From SMWC01 sp963581225 (GTDB lineage Bacteria; Pseudomonadota; Gammaproteobacteria; Steroidobacterales; Rariloculaceae): a DNA stretch of 20,569 nucleotides. Every line of letters begins with the position of its first letter. Position 1 is the stretch's first letter. The notes below the pieces were generated by a model. That model searched no databases and was not told where the DNA came from. It saw only the letters and a list, made by a program, of their open reading frames with translations. A program made the translations under genes and the position numbers. Shown here piece after piece: positions 5,820 through 13,339 of this stretch. The DNA lies in contig CAUZMW010000047.1 of the NCBI GenBank assembly GCA_963581225.1, positions 1 to 20,569 of the forward strand. Reading direction: 5' to 3'.

Positions 5820-6452
5820 GTGGCTGACATCGAACCCGGTCGACTCATCGTTCTAGCCGCACCCTCGGGTGCCGGCAAGACGACGCTCGTGCACAAGCTG
5901 CTGGAGCGCGAGGCCCGAATCAAATTTTCGATCTCCTACACGACGCGCCCGAAGCGCGAGAAGGAGGTTCATGGTGAGGACTATTTCTTCGTGAGCGAGG
6001 GTAAGTTTCGCGCGATGCGCGACCATGACGCATTTCTCGAGTCCGCCGAAGTCTTCGATCACTGGTATGGTACGAGCGAAGCTTACGTTCAGTCGCTCAT
6101 CGACGACGGGCGCTCGGTTCTGCTCGAGATCGACTGGCAGGGCGCGCAACAGGTGCGTGAGCGTCGCCCCGATGCGGTCTGCGTCTTTATCATGCCGCCG
6201 AGCCGCGATGAGCTCGAGCGTCGCTTGCGCGGCCGGAAAACGGACGCCGAGGAGGTCATCGTGCGGCGGTTGCGAGACGCGCTGAGCGACATGACGCATT
6301 GGAACGAGTTCGATTACGTTGTCATCAACGATAATCTCGACAAAGCTGCCGACGAACTTGCGGCAATCGTCAGCTCCGAGGGTACGGAGAATCACGCCGA
6401 CTCCGCCGAAATTCGCGCTCAGGTCGAGCGGATTATGGCCGTCAGTCAGTAA
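5820..6452 (+). CDS. gmk: Guanylate kinase
   Basis: Guanylate kinase phosphorylates GMP to GDP with ATP, feeding GTP and (p)ppGpp pools. The 210-residue protein has the Walker A loop APSGAGKTTL (14-23). It also has the GMP-binding segment SISYTTRPKREKEVHGEDYF, the strand LEIDWQGAQQVR and the lid region RLRGRKTDAEEVIVRRL. It ends in the usual NDNLDKAADELAAIV helix plus a short tail. The start is GTG at 5820, with GGAG eight bases upstream in the last codons of yicC. No ATG lies close enough to the first strand to be an alternative. It is transcribed with yicC (3-base gap) and sits 122 bases before rpoZ, the same order as in several gammaproteobacteria. Confidence 0.97.
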   Translation: MADIEPGRLIVLAAPSGAGKTTLVHKLLEREARIKFSISYTTRPKREKEVHGEDYFFVSEGKFRAMRDHDAFLESAEVFDHWYGTSEAYVQSLIDDGRSVLLEIDWQGAQQVRERRPDAVCVFIMPPSRDELERRLRGRKTDAEEVIVRRLRDALSDMTHWNEFDYVVINDNLDKAADELAAIVSSEGTENHADSAEIRAQVERIMAVSQ

Positions 6453-6560
6453 CGGCGGGGCCTATAGCGACTGCTGGGGGTCTGCGCCTCTTCACACAAT
6501 GTGTCCGCTCGTATGGCTACGCTGGGGGCTCATGCAGTACACTGGCCCGAAGAGATAGCC

Positions 6561-6568
6561 AAGGAGGG
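6561..6568 (+). promoter_or_regulatory. Strong ribosome-binding site of rpoZ
   Basis: AAGGAGGG lies six bases before the rpoZ ATG and is the best Shine-Dalgarno match in the window. It fixes the start at 6575. Confidence 0.8.
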
Positions 6569-6574
6569 TGCGTA

Positions 6575-6865
6575 ATGGCCCGAATTACAGTCGAAGACTG
6601 CGGCGAAAAGATCCCGAACATGTTCCAGCTCGTGCTCGTGGCGGCGAAGCGTGCGCGCCAGTTAGCTAATGGCGCCGAGCCCATGGTCGATTGGGAGAAC
6701 GATAAGCCGACTGTAGTCGCACTGCGAGAAATCGCAGAGGGTTACATTACGGAGAGCATCCTCACCGAGAGAGACCACCCGGTGGACGATCTGCTCGATC
6801 TGGACTCAAGACCCGCGGTCATCCCCGAGGACTTGCTGGCAATTCGCCCTATCTCTAATCGGTGA
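6575..6865 (+). CDS. rpoZ: DNA-directed RNA polymerase omega subunit
   Basis: Omega assists folding and assembly of the beta' subunit and in proteobacteria forms part of a ppGpp-binding site on RNA polymerase. The 96-residue protein starts MARITVEDCGEKIPNMFQLV, continues LVAAKRARQLANG and contains ENDKPTVVALREIAEGYI, all diagnostic. The C-terminal 25 residues are divergent and acidic, which is normal. A very strong ribosome site (AAGGAGGG) sits six bases upstream. The 122 bases between gmk and rpoZ contain no promoter I would defend. spoT follows 65 bases later, so the two genes acting in the stringent response are probably cotranscribed, as in E. coli. Confidence 0.97.
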   Translation: MARITVEDCGEKIPNMFQLVLVAAKRARQLANGAEPMVDWENDKPTVVALREIAEGYITESILTERDHPVDDLLDLDSRPAVIPEDLLAIRPISNR

Positions 6866-6930
6866 CTGACGCAGGGCACCTGAGCTGATGGGCCCGGCGT
6901 CCTGCTCAGCGAGACGCACGAGAGTTCACC

Positions 6931-9087
6931 ATGGATTACGGTGCTGCCATCCGCGATCGCTTACCCGCCGCCTGGCGGGGCGATGAGTTCGAGCCGTTAT
7001 TAACGAAACTAGCAACCTACCTGCCTGAGGAAGACGTCGCCGGTATTCTCGCGGCGTACGAATTCAGTGCGAGGGCGCACGAAGGACAGGAGCGGCTGAG
7101 CGGTGAGCCGTACATCACCCACCCCGTCGCGGTGGCCAAGATTTTGGCCGGACTGCATCTGGATTCAGGCTCGATCAAGGCCGCGCTGCTCCACGACGTG
7201 CTCGAAGACACAGCGTGCACGCTAAGGGACATCGAGAAAGAGTTCGGCCGCGGCGTCGCGCTGCTCGTCAACGGCGTCAGTAAGCTCGATAAGCTTCATT
7301 TCGACAGCGCCGCCGAAGCGCAAGCGGAAAGCTTTCGCAAGATGCTGCTTGCGATGGTTAAGGATCTGCGTGTGATTCTCGTCAAGCTCGCCGATCGTAC
7401 TCACAACATGCAGACCATCGACGCCCTTGAACCCGAGAGACAGAGACGCATCGCCAAAGAGACGCTCGAAATCTACGCACCGATCGCGAATCGCCTCGGA
7501 ATCTATAGTCTGAAGACTGAGCTCGAGGATCTCGGTTTCAAGGCCTACTGCCCGTTTCGCTATCGTGTTCTGGAACGCGCGGTGCGTAAAGCAAGCGGCA
7601 GCCAGAAACAGTTTCTGCGCAAGATCGAGAATAATCTCCGCAAGAACCTCGCCGACCAGGACATTGAAGGCGAGCTCGTGGCTCGGGAGAAACACATCTA
7701 CGCCATCTACTCAAAGATGCGTAGAAAACATCTTCATCTCTCCGATATTGTCGACGTGTTTGGGCTGAGGATCGTCGTTCCGGATATCGATAGCTGTTAC
7801 CGAGTGCTCGGTCTTGTTCACCAGCTCTACAAACCCATGCCCGGTCGCTTCAAGGATTACATCGCCATTCCGCGTGTTAATGGCTATCAGTCGCTTCACA
7901 CAACGCTGTTCGGTCCGGGTGGAACGCCTCTCGAAGTGCAGGTTAGAACCGATGACATGAACCACGTGGCTGAGCGCGGTATCGCGGCTTACTGGCAATA
8001 CAAAGCAGTCGACAAGCATACCTACAATGCCGAAGCTCGGGCGCGGGAGTGGCTGGCCGGCCTCATGGAGATGCAGAAATCGGCGAACTCGGAAGAGTTC
8101 CTCGAGACGGTCAAAGTGGATCTGTTCCCCGACAAGGTCTACGTCTTCACGTCGAAGGGCGACATTAAGCGGCTGCCACGGGGCGCGACGGCCGTGGACT
8201 TCGCGTACGCCGTGCACACGGATGTCGGCAACCGCTGTGTGGCCGTCAAGATCGACCGCCGTCTGATGCCGTTGAAGACGACGTTGAACAACGGCGTAAC
8301 CGTCGAGATTCTGACGGCGCGGGGCGCAAAGCCGAACCCCACCTGGGTCAATTTCGTCACGACGGCGAAAGCGCGCAATGCCATCCGCGGCTACTTGAAG
8401 GGGTTGAAGCAGGACGAAGCTCGCGAGCTCGGCCGGCGACTGCTAAGTCAGGCGCTGCGACCGTACTCGCTCAATCTGCGGCGGTTGCGAAAATCCCAGA
8501 TTCGGCTGTTACTAAAGGAACTCCATGTCGAGGAAATGGACGACATCTACGAGCAATTGGGCTTGGGAGAGCGATTAGCGCCCGTCTTGGCCGGTATGCT
8601 CGCGCAGCAGCAGCTAACCGACGAAGGGGAGATCGCCCACGTCGGTAAGCCGCTCGATATCGCAGGCGCAGAGGGCCTCGTCGTGAGTTACGCACGTTGT
8701 TGCAATCCGATTCCGGGCGACGAGGTCATGGGATTCATGTCGAGCGGTCGCGGCATCGTTATTCATCGCATGGGCTGTCACAATGTGGTCGAAGACACGA
8801 AGAATCCGACGAAGTGGATCCCGGTAGACTGGCGTCGTGGTATTAAAGGCGAGTTCCAATCTGAGATTCACGTCAGGACGATGAACCGCGTCGGTTTGCT
8901 CGCGGAGGTCGCGGGGCGTATCTCGGCGACCCAGAGTAATATCGACGACGTTAAGGTCGAGGCGGACGGAGACGCTTCGACGTTGGCATTCAGGTTGAAT
9001 GTTCGCGACCGTCGCCATCTCGCGCAAGTAATTCGCAGTATTCGCGCCAATCCCGGCGTCGTGCGTGTCAGCCGAACGGCCGAGTGA
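6931..9087 (+). CDS. spoT: Bifunctional (p)ppGpp synthetase/hydrolase SpoT (RelA/SpoT homologue)
   Basis: This cytosolic enzyme makes and degrades the alarmone (p)ppGpp. All domains of a long RSH protein occur over 718 residues. The HD hydrolase (about 45-190) has HPVAVAKIL at 64-72 and His88-Asp89 in LLHDVLEDT. The synthetase has RFKDYIAIP (306-314), NGYQSLHT and EVQVRTDDM. The TGS domain includes VYVFTSKGDIKRLPRGATAVD. A helical linker, a zinc-finger-like ARCCNPIPGDE with Cys590-Cys591, and a C-terminal ACT domain (about 645-718) follow. The intact HD pair and the RFKD (R-x-K-D) synthetase motif mark it as bifunctional SpoT/Rel rather than synthetase-only RelA, which has a degenerate HD and an acidic motif there. 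The ATG has a weak GAGAG upstream. rpoZ precedes it and ridA follows 16 bases later. Confidence 0.96.
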   Translation: MDYGAAIRDRLPAAWRGDEFEPLLTKLATYLPEEDVAGILAAYEFSARAHEGQERLSGEPYITHPVAVAKILAGLHLDSGSIKAALLHDVLEDTACTLRDIEKEFGRGVALLVNGVSKLDKLHFDSAAEAQAESFRKMLLAMVKDLRVILVKLADRTHNMQTIDALEPERQRRIAKETLEIYAPIANRLGIYSLKTELEDLGFKAYCPFRYRVLERAVRKASGSQKQFLRKIENNLRKNLADQDIEGELVAREKHIYAIYSKMRRKHLHLSDIVDVFGLRIVVPDIDSCYRVLGLVHQLYKPMPGRFKDYIAIPRVNGYQSLHTTLFGPGGTPLEVQVRTDDMNHVAERGIAAYWQYKAVDKHTYNAEARAREWLAGLMEMQKSANSEEFLETVKVDLFPDKVYVFTSKGDIKRLPRGATAVDFAYAVHTDVGNRCVAVKIDRRLMPLKTTLNNGVTVEILTARGAKPNPTWVNFVTTAKARNAIRGYLKGLKQDEARELGRRLLSQALRPYSLNLRRLRKSQIRLLLKELHVEEMDDIYEQLGLGERLAPVLAGMLAQQQLTDEGEIAHVGKPLDIAGAEGLVVSYARCCNPIPGDEVMGFMSSGRGIVIHRMGCHNVVEDTKNPTKWIPVDWRRGIKGEFQSEIHVRTMNRVGLLAEVAGRISATQSNIDDVKVEADGDASTLAFRLNVRDRRHLAQVIRSIRANPGVVRVSRTAE

Positions 9088-9103
9088 ACGGCCGGAAGAG
9101 ATA

Positions 9104-9484
9104 ATGTTTAAACAACCCATTCATACCGACAGTGCGCCGGCAGCCATTGGCACCTACAGCCAGGCGATTCGCGCCGGCGATACAGTTTATCTGTCCGGCC
9201 AGATACCTCTCGATCCTCAGACCATGGAGCTCGTCAGCGGCGGCGCGGAGCCACAGATACGCCGGGTGTTCGACAACCTCACGGCAGTCGCCGAGGCAGC
9301 CGGCGGAACGTTAGCCGATGTCGCGAAGTTGACCGTCTACCTGACTGACCTCGGTGACTTTTCGACGGTCAACGAAGTCATGGCCGAGTACTTTACCGAA
9401 CCGTATCCGGCACGAGCGGCCATCGGCGTGGCGCAGTTGCCGAAAGGCGCCGCGGTCGAGATGGACGCCGTTCTCGTTCCCTGA
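9104..9484 (+). CDS. ridA: RidA family reactive intermediate/imine deaminase
   Basis: RidA hydrolyses reactive 2-aminoacrylate and related enamines or imines produced by PLP enzymes, releasing ammonia and a 2-keto acid. From ATG 9104 the protein is 126 residues, the canonical length. It has the N-terminal APAAIGTYSQA (11-21), the strand DTVYLSGQIPLDP, and the catalytic Arg104 in YPARAAIGVAQLPKGA followed by Glu119. An upstream in-frame start at 9065 would add 13 residues overlapping spoT. It is rejected because GGAAGAG stands just before ATG 9104 and the shorter product fits the family exactly. The gene lies between spoT (16 bases) and recG (11 bases), within the same likely transcript. Confidence 0.95.
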   Translation: MFKQPIHTDSAPAAIGTYSQAIRAGDTVYLSGQIPLDPQTMELVSGGAEPQIRRVFDNLTAVAEAAGGTLADVAKLTVYLTDLGDFSTVNEVMAEYFTEPYPARAAIGVAQLPKGAAVEMDAVLVP

Positions 9485-9495
9485 TTGCTACCGCG

Positions 9496-11616
9496 GTGTC
9501 TTCCAAGGCGGTCCCGCGGTCGAACTCGCGCAAGCCACATGGCGCAACGCGCGCCACGCTAGAGGAATCCGTCGCCGTACTGCGCGGTATCGGGCCGCGG
9601 ATCGCCGAGCGCCTGGCACGTCTCGGCGTGCATACGGTCGGGGATTTGTTGTGCTTGCTGCCGATACGTTACGAGGATCGCACCGAGCTGCGGCCGTTAG
9701 GGAGCTTGCGTCCGGGCGAGAAGGTCCTTGCCGAGGGCAAGATCGAGCTTGCCGAAGTCATCTACCGTGGCCGCCGAGCGATGCTCTGCCGGATCTCCGA
9801 CGGCACCGGTGCTATCACGCTGCGCTTCTTTCATTTCTCGCGGGCGCAACAAAACAACCTCGTCCGGGGGGCGACGCTTCGGTGCTTCGGCGAAGTACGT
9901 GCCGGGCCGACCGGCCGCGAGATGGTTCATCCGGAGTACCGCTTGGTCGGTCCCGATACGGAACCGCCCAGCGATGTTCTAACACCGGTTTACCCCACGA
10001 CCGAGGGGCTGCACCAGCAGCGCTTGAGGTCACTGGCGGCTCAGGCATTAGACGTGCTAGAGCAGGCTCCGCTGACCGATTACCTCGCCGATCGGCTGCC
10101 CGAGGACTCGCCGCGGCTGGCGGAAGCGCTGAAATTCTTACACGGCCCGCCGCAAGGCACCGAGCTTGAGTCGCTCAGTAGCCGCCGGCACCCATGCCAG
10201 CTGCGAATCGCGCTGGAGGAATTGGTCGCGCAGCGATTGAGTCTGCTGCGAATCAACCTGGATCGGCAGCGGGAGCAGGCTACGGCGCTGACCGATGACG
10301 GTAAGCTCGTTAGCGTTTTCCGTACCCGGTTGCCGTTCGTTTTGACCGGCGCACAGGACCGGGTGCTCGCCGCCATCCTCAAGGACCTGCAACGGGACGT
10401 GCCGATGCATCGGCTGCTGCAGGGCGACGTCGGTTCGGGTAAAACCGTTGTTGCTGCTGCGGCCGCGATTGTTGCGGCGGCAAACGGTTCGCAGACCGCC
10501 GTGATGGCGCCCACGGAGTTGTTGGCCGAGCAGCACGACGCGAACTTTCGAGCCTGGCTCGAACCGCTGGGAATTAGCGTCGCGTGCTTAACCGGCTCGG
10601 TTCTAAGTTCCGCGCGAACCGAGCAGTTGAGGCAGATCGCAGCAGGTGACGTGCAGGTGATCGTAGGTACGCACGCGCTGTTCCAACAGGAAGTTCGATT
10701 TCAGCATTTAGCGTTGGTCGTCGTCGATGAGCAGCATCGGTTCGGTGTCGATCAACGTCTCGAGCTTAAGCTGAAGGGCAAGGACGGCACGCATGTCCCG
10801 CATCAGCTCGTGATGACCGCGACCCCGATCCCGCGGACGCTGGCGATGACGGCATACGCCGATCTGGATTGTTCGATCATTGACGAGCTGCCCGCCGGGC
10901 GGCAACCGGTACGTACGGTTGTGATGCCCGAGGGTAAGCGGCCACAACTCGTGCAGCGTGTTCTCGCTCACTGTCAGCGCGGCGAGCAAGCGTACTGGGT
11001 CTGCCCTCTGATCGAGGAATCAGAGGTCGTGGACTCTCAAGCCGCGGAGCAGGTCGAGCAAGAGCTTAAAGCCGCGCTGCCGGAGTTAAGGATCGCGTTA
11101 CTCCATGGACGCATGAAGTCGTCCGCGAAGGAGCTCACTATGCGCAGCTTCAAGGCGGGCGAGCTCGACTTGTTGGTCGCGACGACTGTGATTGAGGTAG
11201 GCGTCGATGTGCCCAACGCGACGCTGATGGTGATCGACAACTCGGAACGCATGGGACTCGCGCAACTACACCAGCTACGTGGTCGCGTGGGCCGAGGCGC
11301 CGCCGCGTCGAGTTGCGTCCTGCTCTATAAATCGCCGCTGTCCGAGCTTGCACGTGAACGGTTGGGGGTCATGCGGGAGACGACGGATGGCTTCAAGGTC
11401 GCACAAAAGGACCTGGAACTCAGGGGACCCGGAGAGGTGCTCGGGACACGTCAGACGGGCGTGATGCAACTAAAAATCGCCGACCTGGTACGTGACGCGC
11501 ATTTACTGCCCGAAGTAATCCGTTTGTCCGACGAGTTGGTCGAAAAATATCCGCAACGCGTAGAACCGCTGATTCGACGCTGGCTTTCAGGGCAGGCGCA
11601 CTACGCGAAGGTGTAA
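9496..11616 (+). CDS. recG: ATP-dependent DNA helicase RecG
   Basis: RecG remodels stalled replication forks and branch-migrates Holliday junctions. The 706-residue protein has the N-terminal wedge/OB-fold region (LRGIGPRIAERLARLGVHTV at 29-48, then LLPIRYEDRTELRP). Superfamily 2 helicase motifs follow: Walker A GDVGSGKT (310-317, Lys316), DEQH box at 411-414 followed by RFGVDQR, MTATPIPRTLAMT, VGVDVPNATLMVI and QLRGRVGRG. The C-terminal TRQTG segment typical of RecG is also present. The GTG start at 9496 is the first sensible one after the ridA stop. It gives an N-terminus about 15 residues longer than E. coli RecG and has no clear ribosome site, so the true start could be slightly different. 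ubiA follows 15 bases later. Confidence 0.96.
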   Translation: MSSKAVPRSNSRKPHGATRATLEESVAVLRGIGPRIAERLARLGVHTVGDLLCLLPIRYEDRTELRPLGSLRPGEKVLAEGKIELAEVIYRGRRAMLCRISDGTGAITLRFFHFSRAQQNNLVRGATLRCFGEVRAGPTGREMVHPEYRLVGPDTEPPSDVLTPVYPTTEGLHQQRLRSLAAQALDVLEQAPLTDYLADRLPEDSPRLAEALKFLHGPPQGTELESLSSRRHPCQLRIALEELVAQRLSLLRINLDRQREQATALTDDGKLVSVFRTRLPFVLTGAQDRVLAAILKDLQRDVPMHRLLQGDVGSGKTVVAAAAAIVAAANGSQTAVMAPTELLAEQHDANFRAWLEPLGISVACLTGSVLSSARTEQLRQIAAGDVQVIVGTHALFQQEVRFQHLALVVVDEQHRFGVDQRLELKLKGKDGTHVPHQLVMTATPIPRTLAMTAYADLDCSIIDELPAGRQPVRTVVMPEGKRPQLVQRVLAHCQRGEQAYWVCPLIEESEVVDSQAAEQVEQELKAALPELRIALLHGRMKSSAKELTMRSFKAGELDLLVATTVIEVGVDVPNATLMVIDNSERMGLAQLHQLRGRVGRGAAASSCVLLYKSPLSELARERLGVMRETTDGFKVAQKDLELRGPGEVLGTRQTGVMQLKIADLVRDAHLLPEVIRLSDELVEKYPQRVEPLIRRWLSGQAHYAKV

Positions 11617-11631
11617 CCCGCATACTACAAT

Positions 11632-12555
11632 GTGTCCGCTGTGCCAAGGCCGACAAACAACCTCACGCTGGAACGCTCGCTCGGCCGCTATCTGCGGATG
11701 CTGCTGAAGCATTTCGGTGCCTACGCGCGGTTAGCGCGGCTGCATCGCCCGATCGGAATCTGGCTGCTGCTGTGGCCAACGCTCTGGGCGTTATGGATCG
11801 CGGCTGAAGGCGTGCCCGACGGCAGCATTCTGTTGGTCTTCGTGTTGGGCACGATTGTGTTGCGCTCGGCGGGGTGCATCATTAATGACTACGCGGATCG
11901 GCATATCGACCCACATGTCAGCCGCACTCGCGATCGGCCGCTGGCGACGGGCGAGGTCTCCGTGACTGAAGCATTGGCGGTCTTCGTCGCACTGATGCTG
12001 ATCGGCCTCGGTCTCGTGCTGACGCTCAATCGACTAACCCAGTCGCTCGCTATCGTCGGCGCCGTGGTCACAGTTGTGTATCCGTTTGCGAAACGACTTG
12101 TCTCGGCGCCACAGTTCGTACTGGGAATCGCGTTTTCCTGGGGTGTGCCGATGGCATTCGCCGCACAGCTCGGGCACGTGCCGCGTGAAGGCTGGTTGCT
12201 GTTCGTTGTGACAATGATTTGGGTCGTGATCTACGATACGGAGTACGCGATGGTGGATCGCGACGACGATCTGCGGCTCGGCGTGAAGTCCACGGCCGTG
12301 TTGTTTGGCGATCTCGATCGAGTATTCATCGGTGGCTTGCAGTTGATGTTTCTGGTCGGGCTCTTGCTCGTCGGACAGAGCGCGGAACTCGGTCCGGAGT
12401 ATCTCGCCGGTCTTGTGCCGGCCGGCGCGCTCATGCTGTACCAGCAATACCTGATTAAGGATCGTGACCCGCAGCGTTCGTTCAGCGCATTTCTTAATAA
12501 TGCCTGGGCCGGCGGCTTCGTTTTCGTCGGAATTCTGTTCGCTTACTACTTCTGA
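11632..12555 (+). CDS. ubiA: 4-hydroxybenzoate polyprenyltransferase
   Basis: UbiA is an integral inner-membrane enzyme that attaches the polyprenyl tail to 4-hydroxybenzoate in ubiquinone synthesis. The 307 residues contain about eight to nine hydrophobic helices. Both Asp-rich motifs are present: NDYADRHID (85-93) and DTEYAMVDRDDD (202-213), which bind the Mg-diphosphate. The segment RPIGIWLLLWPTLWALWIA (39-57) is highly characteristic. The start is uncertain. GTG 11632 is possible, but TACAAT at 11626-11631 looks like a -10 box, and if used, transcription would begin after that codon. GTG 11641 or ATG 11698 (285 residues, closer to E. coli length) are alternatives. Upstream is recG. The usual partner ubiC is not adjacent, and the convergent comF lies just downstream. 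Confidence 0.95.
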   Translation: MSAVPRPTNNLTLERSLGRYLRMLLKHFGAYARLARLHRPIGIWLLLWPTLWALWIAAEGVPDGSILLVFVLGTIVLRSAGCIINDYADRHIDPHVSRTRDRPLATGEVSVTEALAVFVALMLIGLGLVLTLNRLTQSLAIVGAVVTVVYPFAKRLVSAPQFVLGIAFSWGVPMAFAAQLGHVPREGWLLFVVTMIWVVIYDTEYAMVDRDDDLRLGVKSTAVLFGDLDRVFIGGLQLMFLVGLLLVGQSAELGPEYLAGLVPAGALMLYQQYLIKDRDPQRSFSAFLNNAWAGGFVFVGILFAYYF

Positions 12556-12573
12556 AGAGTTTTCAGCAGTCTG

Positions 12574-13237
12574 CTAGAGAGTTCTGGCGACGGCCCAGGC
12601 TCGAACCTCGGCCGTCGCCCGCGTCTCGGAGCGCGGCGGCCAGCGCATTGACGGTAGCGCCGGTCGTGATGACGTCATCCACGATTGCCACTTTGCGGCC
12701 ATACAGGCGGCGCGACACCGAAAACACATTCGCTACGCTGACCCGACGTTCGTGAATATTCAGTTCCGACTGTGTCCGGGTCGGCACGGACCGTGCGATG
12801 CCGGCGATCAGCAGCGGCAGCTCCAATTCGACGGCGACGGCGCGACCGATTTCCAGCGCCTGGTTATAGCCGCGTTCCAGCAGACGACGGCGGTGAAACG
12901 GTACCGCGATTAGAGCGTCGATGTCCCCCGCCTCTGAGCGCTCCCGCAACCGCTCGCCGAGCATTAAGCCGAGCGGGCGACCGAGATGACGCCCCGAAGA
13001 AAACTTTAACGCGTGAATCTGTGCCGTGAGCGGGTACTCGTAATGCAGCGGCGCGAAGATGCGGCTGACCAGCCAGTCGCCGTCGTCTCGCGGGCATCGC
13101 CGGTCCGGTTCCGCCAACGCGCACTTCGGACACGGCTCGGCGACGGTCGCGAACTCCGCACGGCAGCCGGCACAAAATCCCCGTTCGGACGGCCCTGCAC
13201 AGAGCCGACATCGTTCCGGCAGCAGATAATCCAGCAT
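12574..13237 (-). pseudogene. comF: ComF family phosphoribosyltransferase-like protein with 3' frameshift
   Basis: ComF (GntX/YhgH-like) proteins carry an N-terminal zinc region and a phosphoribosyltransferase fold and are linked to DNA uptake or use. Starting at ATG 13237 the protein begins MLDYLLPERCRLC, with paired cysteines C10-C13, C22-C25 and C36-C39. It continues through AVPFHRRRLLERGYNQALEI and SVPTRTQSELN to the PRPP loop VAIVDDVITTGATVNALAAAL. After RDAG the annotated frame becomes atypical (GDGRGSSLGRRQNSLADC, stop at 12563). Skipping one base at about 12616 instead gives TAEVRAWAVARTL and a TAG at 12574, the normal ComF ending. So there is a one-base insertion (or two-base loss) at about 12614-12621. 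It may be a sequencing error or a real mutation; most of the fold is upstream of it. A longer ORF from 13384 would overlap bioB and its promoter and is rejected. Confidence 0.85.
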
Positions 13238-13241
13238 GGTG

Positions 13242-13274
13242 CTGTAAACTTCGGTGATCGGTCTCAGTTGACAG
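13242..13274. promoter_or_regulatory. Candidate BirA operator upstream of bioB
   Basis: CTGTAAACT (13242-13250), 15 bases, then AGTTGACAG (13266-13274) form an inverted repeat with 8 of 9 arm positions complementary. The published proteobacterial BirA signal, as I recall it, is TTGTAAACC-N14/15-GGTTTACAA. The arms match it at 7 and 6 of 9 positions with the correct spacing, and the two outer/inner substitutions are mirrored in both arms. The right arm contains the TTGACA -35 of the bioB promoter, where a biotin-responsive repressor should sit. It lies in the bioB-comF divergent region. Confidence 0.65.
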
Positions 13275-13295
13275 GGTCCAGAGGCCACATACGAT
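13268..13295 (+). promoter_or_regulatory. Predicted bioB promoter (TTGACA-16-TACGAT)
   Basis: A perfect -35 hexamer TTGACA (13268-13273) and a -10-like TACGAT (13290-13295, 4 of 6) are separated by 16 bases. The predicted start near 13302 gives a leader of about 38 nt with GGGAG ahead of the bioB ATG. The -35 overlaps the right arm of the candidate BirA operator. Confidence 0.7.
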
Positions 13296-13339
13296 ACTGA
13301 ACCATCCTTCAGCGCTACGGGCTCGGGAGCGAGCACACT

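Noticed and set aside
9065..9103. Upstream in-frame start for ridA inside spoT.
   Set aside because: The ATG at 9104 has a good ribosome site (GGAAGAG) and yields the canonical 126-residue protein.
9354..10169. Long open frame (271 codons) on the plus strand overlapping ridA and recG.
   Set aside because: It is in a different frame from two strongly conserved genes, is Arg/Ala/Pro-rich with no recognisable motif, and is explained by GC-rich codon usage of the real genes.
6496..11640. The 14-base string ACAATGTGTCCGCT occurs at 6496-6509 (before rpoZ) and at 11627-11640 (at the ubiA start), suggesting a shared promoter or regulator site.
   Set aside because: In about 20 kb roughly one exact 14-mer match between two places is expected by chance, the flanks do not match, and neither copy has a convincing -35.
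12564..12576. Small inverted repeat AGCAG-T-CTGCT between ubiA and comF as a bidirectional terminator.
   Set aside because: A five-base stem with a one-base loop cannot form a stable hairpin, and it overlaps the proper comF stop.
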